A DNA stretch of 64,000 nucleotides from Chengkuizengella marina. Its GTDB lineage: Bacteria > Bacillota > Bacilli > Paenibacillales > KCTC-33759. Position 1 is the stretch's first letter, and each line of letters opens with the position of its first letter. The notes beneath the pieces were generated by a model. That model made no database searches and had not been told where the DNA came from. It saw only the letters and a program-made list of their open reading frames with translations. A program made the translations under genes and the position numbers. Shown piece by piece: positions 33,486 to 43,373 of this stretch. The DNA lies in contig NZ_SIJB01000023.1 of assembly GCF_009910845.1 (NCBI RefSeq), forward strand, positions 124,001 to 188,000. Reading direction: 5' to 3'.

Positions 33486-34370
33486 ATGAAAAAAGTAAAA
33501 AAAGCAATCATTCCTGCAGCTGGATTAGGTACTCGTTTTTTACCTGCAACCAAAGCGATGCCAAAAGAGATGTTGCCTATTGTAGATAAACCTACTATTC
33601 AATACATCGTAGAAGAAGCAGTAGCTTCAGGTATTGAAGATATCATGATTGTGACTGGGAAAGGAAAACGGGCAATAGAAGATCATTTTGATCATGCTTT
33701 TGAATTAGAACAGAATTTAATAGAAAAAGGAAAAAATGAATTACTTGATAAGGTTCGGCAATCTTCCAATTTAGCAAACATTCATTACATAAGACAAAAA
33801 GAACCAAAAGGATTAGGTCATGCAATCTGGTGTGCACGAACATTTATTGGAGACGAGCCTTTTGCCGTATTATTAGGGGATGATATTGTTCAATCAGATG
33901 TCCCTTGTCTAAGACAGTTAATTGATGAGTATGAAAAAACTCTAGCTCCTGTCATAGGTGTTCAACAAGTATTAGATGAAGAGACACATCGATATGGAAT
34001 AGTTGATCCTTTAGACCAAGTTGGTAGACGTTATCAGGTTAATAGCTTTATAGAAAAACCTGAGCAAGGTACAGCACCTTCTAACTTAGCAATCATGGGA
34101 CGATATATTCTCACTCCTGAGATTTTTATGTTTTTAGAAGAACAAAATATAGGGGCAGGCGGAGAGATTCAATTAACGGATGCGATTTCTAAATTAAATG
34201 AAATTCAACGAGTTTTTGCTTATGACTTTGAAGGGAAACGTTATGACGTAGGGGAAAAACTAGGGTTTATTCAAACCACAATTGAGTTTGCAATGCAGGA
34301 TGATGAATTAAAATCCAAACTTCTATCTTTTATGAAAGAAATCCAAGACAAAAATAAAGTTAACATTTAA
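33486..34370 (+). CDS. gtaB: UTP-glucose-1-phosphate uridylyltransferase
   Basis: A 294-residue nucleotidyltransferase making UDP-glucose. [20 protein letters not shown] and [20 protein letters not shown] form the UTP site, and LLGDDIV holds the metal-binding Asp. The [12 protein letters not shown] segment fits GalU/GtaB. ATG 33486 has GGGA at the right distance; other in-frame starts (33465, 33480) are weaker. In this locus UDP-glucose feeds the UDP-glucose dehydrogenase at 51212 and possibly glycosyltransferases. A second copy elsewhere in the genome is possible, as in Bacillus subtilis. Confidence 0.93.
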   Translation: MKKVKKAIIPAAGLGTRFLPATKAMPKEMLPIVDKPTIQYIVEEAVASGIEDIMIVTGKGKRAIEDHFDHAFELEQNLIEKGKNELLDKVRQSSNLANIHYIRQKEPKGLGHAIWCARTFIGDEPFAVLLGDDIVQSDVPCLRQLIDEYEKTLAPVIGVQQVLDEETHRYGIVDPLDQVGRRYQVNSFIEKPEQGTAPSNLAIMGRYILTPEIFMFLEEQNIGAGGEIQLTDAISKLNEIQRVFAYDFEGKRYDVGEKLGFIQTTIEFAMQDDELKSKLLSFMKEIQDKNKVNI

Positions 34371-34397
34371 AAATATATAGATAAGGGAGGTTCGTTT

Positions 34398-36212
34398 GTG
34401 ACGTACCGAAAACGATTATTACTCCTGATTATTTTAGACTCGTTGTGTGTGTTCACTGCCATCTATTTTAGTCACCTTATTTTAAGTACGAAATATTATC
34501 TTACACCATTTCTAGTTGTGAGTTCTTTAACCTTGTTAATAGGGCACCATTTGTTAGCTGCTTATTATAAGTTATATAAAAGAGTGTTGGAATATGCAAG
34601 CATAGGAGAATTGGTAACCATTTTCAAATCTGTTACCTATTCTATTTTAATTACTGCAGTTGTACAGTTCCTTTTTTACCAGGATGTTTATATTAGAGCG
34701 CTTGTGATTACTTGGATGTTATTGATGTTGTTTATTGGTGGATCAAGATTTGTTTGGCGATTATATCGAGATGCGTATTTAAAAGTCAAAAATCAAGGAG
34801 AACGAACACTAATTATTGGTGCAGGTTCAGCAGGTACAATGATTGCTCGACAATTAAAAAATAACTCGGGTTCAAAACTGTATCCAGTAGCCTTTATTGA
34901 TGATGATTGTCAAAAACAACAGATGGAAATCATGGGCATACCTGTCATTGGTGGAGTAAATTTAATAGAAAAGTCAGTGATTGAGTTTGATATTAAAAAC
35001 ATTATCATAGCCATACCTTCTCTTAACAAAAAAGAACTAAACAAAATTGTACAAGAATGCAGTAAAACAAATGTTAGAACTCAAACACTTCCCATGATAG
35101 AAGATTTAGTGTTAGGGAAAGTTTCAGTTAATGACTTTAGAGATGTTAGAATAGAAGATTTATTAGGAAGAGAACCAGTCAAACTAGATGACAAAAATTT
35201 ATTAGATACGATTCATCATCAAACGATATTAGTAACGGGCGCTGGTGGATCGATAGGATCAGAGATTTGTCGTCAAGTTTCAAAATATAAACCAAGTAAA
35301 ATTGTATTGCTTGGTCATGGTGAAAACAGCATTTACACCATAGAACAAGAGCTATTAAATACATATGATGAAATCAATTTCGTGACTGAAATTGCAGATG
35401 TTCAAGATAAAGACAAAATGTTTGCCATATTATTAAAACATAGACCTAGTATGGTGTATCACGCTGCTGCTCATAAACATGTTCCATTAATGGAGCGAAA
35501 TCCTGAAGAAGCTGTGAAAAATAATGTGATCGGAACTAAAAATGTTGCGGAAGCTGCTGACCATGCAAAAGTAAAAACATTTGTAATGGTTTCAACAGAT
35601 AAAGCAGTAAATCCAACAAGTGTAATGGGAGCAACAAAACGGATTGCAGAGATGGTTGTGCAACATATGGATACGATCAGCAACACACGATTTGTAGCTG
35701 TAAGATTTGGAAATGTACTTGGTAGTCGTGGAAGTGTGATTCCGTTATTCAAAAAACAAATTCAAGCAGGAGGACCGGTTACGGTTACACATCCTGACAT
35801 GGAACGATACTTTATGACGATTCCAGAGGCTTCAAGACTTGTCATTCAAGCTGGGGCACTGGCTAGAGGTGGAGAAATCTTTGTGCTTGATATGGGTGAT
35901 CCAGTGAAAATCATAGATTTAGCCAAAAATTTAATAAAATTATCTGGTTATTCTGTAGAGGACATAGGAATTGTGTACTCAGGGATTCGTCCAGGTGAGA
36001 AATTGTTTGAAGAGTTGTTAAATGAAAATGAAGTACACCATAAGCAAGTGTTCCCTAAAATCCATATAGGTAAAGCTACATTTATTGAAGGCAAATTTCT
36101 TTCTGTTTTAATCAATGAGTTTGAGAATTTATCAATAGATGAGCTGAGGGTTACATTATTAGATATTGCTGGTGGTAGGGTGAAAGAAGAGAAATTGGTT
36201 GTTAATTACTAG
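34398..36212 (+). CDS. Membrane-bound nucleotide-sugar 4,6-dehydratase, EpsC/CapD type
   Basis: A 604-residue protein. Four membrane helices cover about residues 1-115. A Rossmann-like segment (TLIIGAGSAGTMIARQLK, about 135-260) precedes the catalytic SDR domain: TGAGGSIGSEICRQVSKY, then VSTDKAVNPTSVMGATKRIAE, which shows the Ser-Met-Lys triad of WbpM/CapD-type dehydratases in place of Tyr-x3-Lys. It probably converts UDP-GlcNAc to a 4-keto-6-deoxy sugar, the first step to bacillosamine, FucNAc or QuiNAc. Start is GTG 34398 after AAGGGAGG. A terminator follows and the next gene is a sugar transferase. Confidence 0.92.
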   Translation: MTYRKRLLLLIILDSLCVFTAIYFSHLILSTKYYLTPFLVVSSLTLLIGHHLLAAYYKLYKRVLEYASIGELVTIFKSVTYSILITAVVQFLFYQDVYIRALVITWMLLMLFIGGSRFVWRLYRDAYLKVKNQGERTLIIGAGSAGTMIARQLKNNSGSKLYPVAFIDDDCQKQQMEIMGIPVIGGVNLIEKSVIEFDIKNIIIAIPSLNKKELNKIVQECSKTNVRTQTLPMIEDLVLGKVSVNDFRDVRIEDLLGREPVKLDDKNLLDTIHHQTILVTGAGGSIGSEICRQVSKYKPSKIVLLGHGENSIYTIEQELLNTYDEINFVTEIADVQDKDKMFAILLKHRPSMVYHAAAHKHVPLMERNPEEAVKNNVIGTKNVAEAADHAKVKTFVMVSTDKAVNPTSVMGATKRIAEMVVQHMDTISNTRFVAVRFGNVLGSRGSVIPLFKKQIQAGGPVTVTHPDMERYFMTIPEASRLVIQAGALARGGEIFVLDMGDPVKIIDLAKNLIKLSGYSVEDIGIVYSGIRPGEKLFEELLNENEVHHKQVFPKIHIGKATFIEGKFLSVLINEFENLSIDELRVTLLDIAGGRVKEEKLVVNY

Positions 36213-36235
36213 GTGTTAGTTATAGTTTTGATGCT

Positions 36236-36289
36236 CCAGTCCCTTGAGCATTAGAGGATAGACTTCATTGTTTTGGGGCTGGTTTTTTT
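36236..36289 (+). terminator. Intrinsic terminator inside the eps locus
   Basis: CCAGTCCC (36236-36243) pairs with GGGGCTGG (36275-36282), followed by seven Ts. It lies between the dehydratase gene and the initiating sugar transferase, downstream of the candidate EAR element, which is where antitermination would be needed. Confidence 0.75.
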
Positions 36290-36551
36290 GTTTTGGGGAT
36301 TATAATTTAGTTCAATTCGTTTTTTGACATCTATGTAAACGCACTTTATTTCAGATTGAAAGAGGATTTGAATGAATAAAGTTTATAGATTGATTGAATG
36401 GTATATATAAAAGTAAGGAACTCGGTTTAGAGTGATATATGCAAGAATATCTATTTCGTATTCATTAGGTAGATAGTAGTTGGTTGGAGGTGTAAATAAT
36501 TTCCAATTAAGTCCTAACTTACTAATTAACTTTTCAAGGAGTGTTACAGTC

Positions 36552-37178
36552 ATGTATATGAAAATAAAAAGATTGATAGATATCATTCTTTCTTTAATTG
36601 GACTTATAGTATTATCACCGATTTATTTAATTTTAATTATTGCAATTAAAGTTGACTCAAGAGGCCCCGTTCTATTTAAGCAAAAGCGTATTGGTATCAA
36701 TAAGACAAATTTCAATATCTTGAAGTTCCGTACTATGAGAATAGATACCCCTAAGGACACTCCTACTCATTTATTAGAGAATCCAGAGCAATACATTACT
36801 AAAGTGGGTAAGTTTTTGAGAAGGACTTCACTTGATGAGTTACCACAGATTTGGAATATCTTTGTTGGGCAAATGAGTATTATTGGGCCTAGGCCGGCGC
36901 TGTGGAATCAATTTGACCTAATTGCTGAACGGGATAAGTATGGTGCGAATGATGTTTCGCCTGGACTAACTGGTTGGGCGCAGATAAATGGTAGGGATGA
37001 GCTATCTATTGAAGTAAAGGCAAAGTTAGATGGGGAATATGTAGAGAGAATTAGTCTATGGATGGATGTTAAGTGCTTCTTTGGAACTATTATTAGTGTT
37101 TTAAAAAGTGATGGGATTATTGATGGATGTATTGGAGCTAAGGAAGTTACAAGTAGCAAGGAGAGCGTACCTAAATGA
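36552..37178 (+). CDS. Initiating sugar transferase (polyprenyl-phosphate type)
   Basis: A 208-residue membrane enzyme of the PglC/WbaP C-domain family. MKIKRLIDIILSLIGLIVLS is the re-entrant membrane helix, followed by VLFKQKRIGINKTNFNILKF, RTSLDELPQIWNIFVGQMSI and GPRPAL. DELP is the catalytic Asp-Glu dyad. It would load the first sugar phosphate on undecaprenyl phosphate, starting each repeat unit. AAGGAG ends 10 bases before ATG 36552; the longer frame lacks a ribosome binding site. A four-base overlap joins it to the next gene. Confidence 0.93.
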   Translation: MYMKIKRLIDIILSLIGLIVLSPIYLILIIAIKVDSRGPVLFKQKRIGINKTNFNILKFRTMRIDTPKDTPTHLLENPEQYITKVGKFLRRTSLDELPQIWNIFVGQMSIIGPRPALWNQFDLIAERDKYGANDVSPGLTGWAQINGRDELSIEVKAKLDGEYVERISLWMDVKCFFGTIISVLKSDGIIDGCIGAKEVTSSKESVPK

Positions 37179-38047
37179 AAAAAATATTGATAACAGGTAA
37201 AAATAGCTATGTAGGAAAGAGTGTAGAGAAATGGCTTGGAAATTATCCTGATAGATATTCAATAGATTCGATAAGTTTAAGAGATGATTCGTGCAAGGAA
37301 ATGAATTTCTCGGAGTATGATGTATTGTTTCACGTGGCCGGAATTGCACATGTTTCGTCAGATCCAAAGATGGAAGAGAAGTATTATAAAGTAAATCGAG
37401 ATCTTACAATAAACGTTGCAAAAAAAGCAAAAGCAAATGGTATAAAACAGTTCATTTTTATGAGCAGCATCATTGTTTATGGGGATAGTAGTAAAGAAAA
37501 AAAAATTATAGATAAAACCACTATACCTAGACCAAGTAACTTTTATGGTAATAGCAAACTACAAGCAGAAAAGGGGATAACCACCTTGAAATCTGATGAA
37601 TTTAAGGTGGTTATTTTGCGGCCACCGATGATTTATGGAAAGGGTTCAAAAGGGAATTATCCAAAGCTTGCTAATGCATCACGTAAACTACCATTATTTC
37701 CTGATATTGATAATCAGCGTAGTATGATTCATATTGATAATCTTTGTGAGTTTATCAAGCTTATTATTGAAAATGAAGAAAGTGGTTTATTCTTTCCACA
37801 AAATACTGAGTATGTTAAGACAAGTGAAATGGTAAGATTGATAGCTGAAGTTAACGGTGGGAAGGTTATACTTACTAAGATTTTCAATCCTATATTAAAA
37901 CTAATAGGGACAAAGGTGGGGCTAATAAATAAGGTGTTTGGCAATCTGATATATGAAAAAAGTATGAGTAAGTATAAAGTTGACTACCAAATCCGGGATT
38001 TAAGGAAGTCATTAGAGTTGTCAGAGTTGGAGAGTGGACAAAAATGA
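37175..38047 (+). CDS. NAD-dependent epimerase/dehydratase
   Basis: A 290-residue extended SDR. Its N-terminal ILITGKNSYVGKSVEKWLG is a weakly degenerate TGxxxxxG motif. FMSSIIVYG and FYGNSKLQAE supply Ser and the Tyr-x3-Lys pair, and HIDNLCEFIKLI follows. The best fit is the UDP-sugar 4-epimerase/reductase type found after PglC-like transferases, often acting on 4-keto sugars to complete FucNAc or QuiNAc-type precursors (inference). It is co-translated with both neighbours through ATGA overlaps. Confidence 0.88.
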   Translation: MKKILITGKNSYVGKSVEKWLGNYPDRYSIDSISLRDDSCKEMNFSEYDVLFHVAGIAHVSSDPKMEEKYYKVNRDLTINVAKKAKANGIKQFIFMSSIIVYGDSSKEKKIIDKTTIPRPSNFYGNSKLQAEKGITTLKSDEFKVVILRPPMIYGKGSKGNYPKLANASRKLPLFPDIDNQRSMIHIDNLCEFIKLIIENEESGLFFPQNTEYVKTSEMVRLIAEVNGGKVILTKIFNPILKLIGTKVGLINKVFGNLIYEKSMSKYKVDYQIRDLRKSLELSELESGQK

Positions 38048-38817
38048 GTAGTAAACACGGGAAGAATACACTAGAAGATCTAGTTTCTATAATAATGCCT
38101 GCATATAATTGCGGGGACTATATTGGATTCACAATTGATTCTGTGATAGCTCAAAAATATAAAAATTGGGAACTAATTTTAGTTGACGACTGTTCTACAG
38201 ATAATACTAAGGAAATAGTTAAAGAATATATGGTTAATGATCACAGAATTAAATATTATAAATTAGAAGAGAACTCTGGTGCAGCGGTAGCTAGAAATAA
38301 AGCTCTTGATCTTGCAAAAGGGAAATATATAGCCTTTCTTGATAGTGATGATGTTTGGTTTCCTGAAAAGTTAAGCAAACAAATTAGTTTTATGAAGGTT
38401 AACAGATACAACTTTACCTGCACTAGTTATACTAAGATTGATGAGCTAGGTAACTACCTTAACCGCACTATTAGAGCGCAGAGCATACGTGACTATGATG
38501 GAGTTTTAAAAACTTGTCCAGGGAACTCAACAGTAATATATAATGCAGAGAAACTAGGAAAATTTAAAATTCCAAATATTAAGAAGAGAAATGATTACGT
38601 AATGTGGCTACAAGTTATTAAAAAAGAAAAATACCTATATGGGATTGAAGAACCTCTTAGTAGCCATCGTATTAGGACAGATGCAATATCTAGTAATAAG
38701 TTCAGTTTAGTGGGATATCACTGGAAAGTATATAGAGAAATAGAAAAATTATCGTTAATCAAATCAAGTTATTTGATAATATATTGGATAATAACTACAT
38801 TGTTTAAATTAAAATGA
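38044..38817 (+). CDS. Family 2 glycosyltransferase
   Basis: A 257-residue GT-A fold enzyme. SIIMPAYNCGDYIGFTIDSV is the N-terminal nucleotide-sugar motif, LVDDCSTDNT the first acidic site and FLDSDDVWFPEKL the DxD-containing loop. The acceptor half includes RNDYVMWLQVI. No membrane helices are needed, so it should act at the inner membrane face. It overlaps the preceding epimerase gene by four bases. Confidence 0.93.
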   Translation: MSSKHGKNTLEDLVSIIMPAYNCGDYIGFTIDSVIAQKYKNWELILVDDCSTDNTKEIVKEYMVNDHRIKYYKLEENSGAAVARNKALDLAKGKYIAFLDSDDVWFPEKLSKQISFMKVNRYNFTCTSYTKIDELGNYLNRTIRAQSIRDYDGVLKTCPGNSTVIYNAEKLGKFKIPNIKKRNDYVMWLQVIKKEKYLYGIEEPLSSHRIRTDAISSNKFSLVGYHWKVYREIEKLSLIKSSYLIIYWIITTLFKLK

Positions 38818-38891
38818 GTTCTAACTAATATAAATCAAAAATTAGTAGAAGCCTATGTTTACGTTATCAGGTTTTATAGGGGATGTAACTT

Positions 38892-39950
38892 ATGAAAATC
38901 GCGCTGTTGACACCAAATAAAGATTCTAATGGTGGAGTTGAAGTATATAATAATTACCTTACAACAATTTTTAATGATGTTGATATTTTTTATTACGATA
39001 CTAATAATGTAAAAACAAGATTTATTGATAAGAAGTTAAGGCCATTTGATGAGATTAAGAAATCATATCATGTAGGAAGAGAATTTATAAAGGCTCACAA
39101 AAAAAATAAATATGATTTAGTTATTTCTAATGGTATGTTTGGGTGGTATTTATATTTTAAAAAAGTAGATGCAGTGCTAGTTAATATCTATCATGGTAAT
39201 TATATAGGCTATTTAAAGGCTAATATGAATAGTAATTTTAAAAAAACGATTGCTTTCTTTATAAAAGGCTTCTTTGAGAGGATTAGTGGTTATAATAAAC
39301 ACCGTATAACAGTATCGAAATTTAACCAAAAACAATTAGACAGATATTATGGTTTCAATTCAAGTGTGATTCATGTTGGTGTGGATATGTCGAAGTTTAA
39401 AATAATCCCCACCAATGAAGCAAGAAGGTTCTTTTCGTTTCCACAAAAATGTAAATTATACTTGTTTGTAGGGCGTATAGATGAGAATAAAGGAATAAAT
39501 ACTGTATTAAGAATTGCCAGTAATAACCCAGACATAAAGTTTATTATAGTAGGTAGTGGGTCTTTAAATCATAAACTTAATAATGTAATTCATTTTACTG
39601 AAATAAGTAATAAAGATATGTATAAATTATATTCAGCTGTAAATGGGGTATTAATTCCATCGTATTTTGAATCAGCAAGCTTGGTTGCAATAGAGGCCTT
39701 AGCAACCGGTACCCCTATTTTAATGAATAAAACAGGCTATTCAGTTGAGATTAATGAAAAATTTCCTGAATTTATTTCAACTATAGACGACTTTGAGGTT
39801 AATTTTAAAAAGTTTAATAGCCAAGTCGAATCAAAGTATTTGAAAGAGGAATTAAGAGAATGGGCAGTAAAAAACTTTTCAATATTGGTTTTCGAGAAAA
39901 GGTGGAAAAGATTCGTAAAAGAGACATTGGAGGATAAGAATGTTTTTTGA
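38892..39950 (+). CDS. Family 4 glycosyltransferase
   Basis: A 352-residue GT-B enzyme. The N-terminal MKIALLTPNKDSNGGVEVYN motif is of the GT4 kind. The C-terminal domain has LFVGRIDENKGINTVLRIAS and the donor site PSYFESASLVAIEALATGTP, with the Glu pair characteristic of retaining GT4 enzymes. AGGGGATG precedes ATG 38892. Its last 11 bases overlap the next gene. Confidence 0.93.
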   Translation: MKIALLTPNKDSNGGVEVYNNYLTTIFNDVDIFYYDTNNVKTRFIDKKLRPFDEIKKSYHVGREFIKAHKKNKYDLVISNGMFGWYLYFKKVDAVLVNIYHGNYIGYLKANMNSNFKKTIAFFIKGFFERISGYNKHRITVSKFNQKQLDRYYGFNSSVIHVGVDMSKFKIIPTNEARRFFSFPQKCKLYLFVGRIDENKGINTVLRIASNNPDIKFIIVGSGSLNHKLNNVIHFTEISNKDMYKLYSAVNGVLIPSYFESASLVAIEALATGTPILMNKTGYSVEINEKFPEFISTIDDFEVNFKKFNSQVESKYLKEELREWAVKNFSILVFEKRWKRFVKETLEDKNVF

Positions 39951-40722
39951 TAATGTTTATTTTGAAAAAAATAGTTACTTACAAGAGTTGAGAAAAAATG
40001 AAGATAACTTAATCGGTAGTTGGGGAATAGAAACTGCGGATTCTAAATCCTTTTTAAGTCTTGAAAATGGTGGCTATGACTATAAGCTAATTCAATGTCA
40101 AAGGGATATTTCTCAATTTGAAAATAAATTTAATGGAGAATATGAATTTCATGATGGAAGATTCAATTTGAATATAGTAGATAAAGTCTTGGATAATAAA
40201 GTAATACGAACAAACAGCATTTATTCCCTTAAAGACTCATATTTTATGGACTTTGTTACTCGTTTTCAGTTTAATAAGTCTATATTTCCTATAGCAGAAT
40301 TAGCTGGATTGAAGTTTGAACACAAAAATGAATATATTAATCATCAATATGAAACTGATAAAGTAAAGTTGTATGGACCTAACTATTGTGTAAATATTCG
40401 AGTCTTGTCTATAGAAAAAGTTCCAAACTTCAAGCAGGTTATATATGTTAGGGGGAGTGCGAAATTTTGGGTTGTCCATGTTAGATTATTCCCTAGAAAA
40501 TATGACAAAGAGATTGTAAAGTTAGTAAAATACACTAGTAAGGCAAGACCTCTTCCAGATAATATATCTAAAATTCTATTAAAATCCCCACTCGCAAAAC
40601 ACCTATGGTATAACGGTGAGAAGAGTCGAATAAAACTACCAATTAATGCATTCGGATTAGTAAAATTAATGAACGGAGAAAAATTATCTTTAAAAACTGA
40701 GGCAGTGTTCTCGAAAATATAG
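39940..40722 (+). CDS. Protein of unknown function in the polysaccharide locus
   Basis: A 260-residue soluble protein that I do not recognise. It has no signal peptide or membrane helix. Secondary-structure patterning suggests beta-rich folding, with blocks such as KVKLYGPNYCVNIRVLSIEK and KQVIYVRGSAKFWVVHVRLF. The start overlaps the upstream glycosyltransferase and the stop lies 9 bases before the next gene, so it is translated with both. Pairing with the alpha-toroid-like protein that follows suggests a shared task in sugar modification. Confidence 0.7.
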   Translation: MFFDNVYFEKNSYLQELRKNEDNLIGSWGIETADSKSFLSLENGGYDYKLIQCQRDISQFENKFNGEYEFHDGRFNLNIVDKVLDNKVIRTNSIYSLKDSYFMDFVTRFQFNKSIFPIAELAGLKFEHKNEYINHQYETDKVKLYGPNYCVNIRVLSIEKVPNFKQVIYVRGSAKFWVVHVRLFPRKYDKEIVKLVKYTSKARPLPDNISKILLKSPLAKHLWYNGEKSRIKLPINAFGLVKLMNGEKLSLKTEAVFSKI

Positions 40723-40731
40723 GGTGAATTC

Positions 40732-42354
40732 ATGATAAAAAAAGATATGCAAATGACAGTTGATAATTTAGTAAACTATTTGTTGAAATCTGTAAAAAAG
40801 GGAAACTTTCCTGCTAGGACATTTTATGCGGAGACTTATTTTTTGCTTACATTATTTCAATTAGATAATAAAAAGTATGAACTAGAAATAAAGGATTCAT
40901 TGAAAAGTTATGGTGACAAGGATAAAAACTATTTCAACTTTCATTGGGAGTTTAATAATTATGCACTACACCAGTATTATAATTTGAGTAATGATAGAGA
41001 AGCATATAATCAATTACACCCATTAAGGTTTAAAGGAACTAAATGTACAAATTGGACAATTCTTCGAGGTTTATGCCGAATTTTAACCAAGAAAAATTAT
41101 CCTCTTGGTGTATTTGAAATTACACGTAAGATAACCAAGTATCAAGATGAATTCGGGTTTATTAGGGATGATAAAAGAGTAAATTCCCTACAGTATCATT
41201 GTTTTTCAATGGCATTAATCGCTGAGGCATATCAAGTTACAAAAAACGATTTCTTTAAACAAAGTTTTCTTAAAGCAGTTGACTTTATATCGGATTTTGT
41301 TCTTTCTAATGGAACTACTAATTATATAGGTAGGGGACAGGAGCAATTATTTGGATATGGGCCGTTATTATATTCACTTGTATTTGCGCTTAATTTAACA
41401 GGGGAATCAAAGTATGAGATGCTAGTTAATAAAGTGTATTGCCATTTAATATTATTTGTTAGGGAGGATGGATCATTACCTTTAGTCTTAAGAAAAGAAG
41501 AACTATCCTATCCTATAAAAATAGATGTGAACGACCCAAAATATTTAGGGTGGTATAACTATAATAATTATTTTGATTATACTTGCTTTCTTGCTTATTA
41601 CCTTAATAAGGCAATCAAACTTTATGAACCTGACACTAATCTGTTAAATGATTATGAAATTAAAAATATAATTAGTAATAAAAACTTTTATATATTGAAA
41701 AGCACAAATTATGATGCCGTGATTGCAACTCCAGGGGGTTATTGGACTAATGATTTACCAATACCTTTTATCTGTTATAAAAAGGTTAATTTAACCCCTA
41801 CATATGGTGGTGAACAATTTGGTAGTTTATTATATTCGCCTGAATCTATTCCACTTCCACATGGGATTGTAAAAAAAAGAAGTCATAGTGTAAAACAGTT
41901 ATTGAAACTGAATTTAAAAAGGGTTCTGAAAAAGCCAATTAATAATAATCTTTTTTTTAGAGACGAGTTAAGATATAAATTATTAAATAATAAATTAGTT
42001 GGAGAATCCAAAATAATAAAACATATTAGGAATTACGATTTTAAAGAGAGAGAAATAATAATTAATGATAAGATTATCTTTCTAAAAAATATAGAGTTTG
42101 AAAAATTTCATCCTTTGAAATTATTCTTTTATAATTTAACGAAAATTAACGGTCAAAGTTTTATTTCAGAAGTTGAAGGTCAAAAACTAGAGGTTTCATT
42201 TGAAGAAGGTGAATACAATATAAGTGACAATAATTACTATTCACCCCTAGGTTCAGTGAAGATGATAGATTTAGAGTTAAAGAACGTAAATTACAAAAAA
42301 AGTGATATTTTATCTGTTAAATATAAACTAATATTATTGGGAAAAGGTGATTAG
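40732..42354 (+). CDS. Putative alpha-toroid (heparinase-like) polysaccharide-acting protein
   Basis: A 540-residue protein. The first ~300 residues are helical with a tyrosine- and tryptophan-rich pattern (NFHWEFNNYALHQYYNL, SLQYHCFSMALIAEAYQVT, YIGRGQEQLFGYGPLLYSLV). The last 240 are beta-rich. This is the alpha/alpha toroid plus beta-sandwich layout of heparinase/alginate-lyase-like proteins and their glycuronan epimerase relatives. No signal peptide is present, so it would act in the cytoplasm, before export. Unlike known lyases, I cannot point to a full catalytic set. Starts 9 bases after the preceding unknown gene. Confidence 0.55.
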   Translation: MIKKDMQMTVDNLVNYLLKSVKKGNFPARTFYAETYFLLTLFQLDNKKYELEIKDSLKSYGDKDKNYFNFHWEFNNYALHQYYNLSNDREAYNQLHPLRFKGTKCTNWTILRGLCRILTKKNYPLGVFEITRKITKYQDEFGFIRDDKRVNSLQYHCFSMALIAEAYQVTKNDFFKQSFLKAVDFISDFVLSNGTTNYIGRGQEQLFGYGPLLYSLVFALNLTGESKYEMLVNKVYCHLILFVREDGSLPLVLRKEELSYPIKIDVNDPKYLGWYNYNNYFDYTCFLAYYLNKAIKLYEPDTNLLNDYEIKNIISNKNFYILKSTNYDAVIATPGGYWTNDLPIPFICYKKVNLTPTYGGEQFGSLLYSPESIPLPHGIVKKRSHSVKQLLKLNLKRVLKKPINNNLFFRDELRYKLLNNKLVGESKIIKHIRNYDFKEREIIINDKIIFLKNIEFEKFHPLKLFFYNLTKINGQSFISEVEGQKLEVSFEEGEYNISDNNYYSPLGSVKMIDLELKNVNYKKSDILSVKYKLILLGKGD

Positions 42355-42357
42355 TAT

Positions 42358-43125
42358 ATGGGTGTAAGTATTGTCATCCCAACTTACAAAAGAGCAGATT
42401 TGCTAGAAAGGCTATTAAAGAGTATAGAACAGCAAGTATATAAATATTATGAAGTAATAATAATTGATGATAACTCTCCAAATAGCCAAGAATATAATAA
42501 CCTTATACAAAAATACTCTCAGAAAATTAATAATCTAACTTATATAAGAAATTCAAAAAATAAAGGTGCACCATATTCGCGAAACCAAGGTATTCTAAAA
42601 TCAAAATATGAACTAATAGCCTTAGTTGATGATGATGACGAATGGTTACCCACCAAATTACAAGAGCAAGTTAAATTATTTAGTAATTGCGGACCTGAAG
42701 TTGGGATAGTATATACTTGGACTGATGCAATAAATGATAAAGGTGAGCTTGTACATGAGTTTAGAAGTACTATACATGGAAATGCAATAAGACAAATGTT
42801 GAAAGGGTGTTTTATCCCCTCACCTTCTGTAATGGTAAAAAAAGATGCAATAATAAAATCTAAACTTTTTGATGAGAGTTTTCCTAGTTGTCAAGACTGG
42901 GATATGTGGACAAGAATTTTAAATAATGGCTATTCATGTGAAGTCGTTAAGAGTGTACAAACTATATATCATAAGCATACAAGAGAAAGTATAGGTAGTT
43001 CAAAAAACGCTAGAAATGGATATAAGAAATTTTATAAAAAACACTTAAAATTATTCTTGAAGTATTTTTTTAAGACTCTGGAACTAAAAGAAATCAAGAA
43101 GGCATTAATTTATATAATTAGGTGA
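42358..43125 (+). CDS. Family 2 glycosyltransferase
   Basis: A 255-residue GT-A enzyme starting VSIVIPTYKRADLLERLLKS. IIIDDNSPNSQEYNN and ALVDDDDEWLPTKLQ hold the acidic nucleotide-sugar and metal loops; CQDWDMWTRIL is the ED-like catalytic segment (Asp). It follows the alpha-toroid protein after three bases. Downstream sequence is AT-rich with only a weak terminator-like hairpin (TCTC/GAGA near 43284-43312). Confidence 0.93.
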   Translation: MGVSIVIPTYKRADLLERLLKSIEQQVYKYYEVIIIDDNSPNSQEYNNLIQKYSQKINNLTYIRNSKNKGAPYSRNQGILKSKYELIALVDDDDEWLPTKLQEQVKLFSNCGPEVGIVYTWTDAINDKGELVHEFRSTIHGNAIRQMLKGCFIPSPSVMVKKDAIIKSKLFDESFPSCQDWDMWTRILNNGYSCEVVKSVQTIYHKHTRESIGSSKNARNGYKKFYKKHLKLFLKYFFKTLELKEIKKALIYIIR

Positions 43126-43373
43126 TATTTTTAATAACTTTATGGTTTTTGAGGGTTTTCAACATTTAAACATCATTTATAATATATTGAATAAAAGAAA
43201 TTAAGGGATGAAACCTAGTATCATCATAAAATGGCTTATATAAGTTAATTCAAAAAGCTTAATAATTTAAGAAACATAATCCTTCTCTTTGCGATGGAGA
43301 TTTTTATTTTTTATCTAGTTAATAGAGCTTAAATTTAACAAAAACTAATAAAAACAAAAAAAGGAATTATTTT

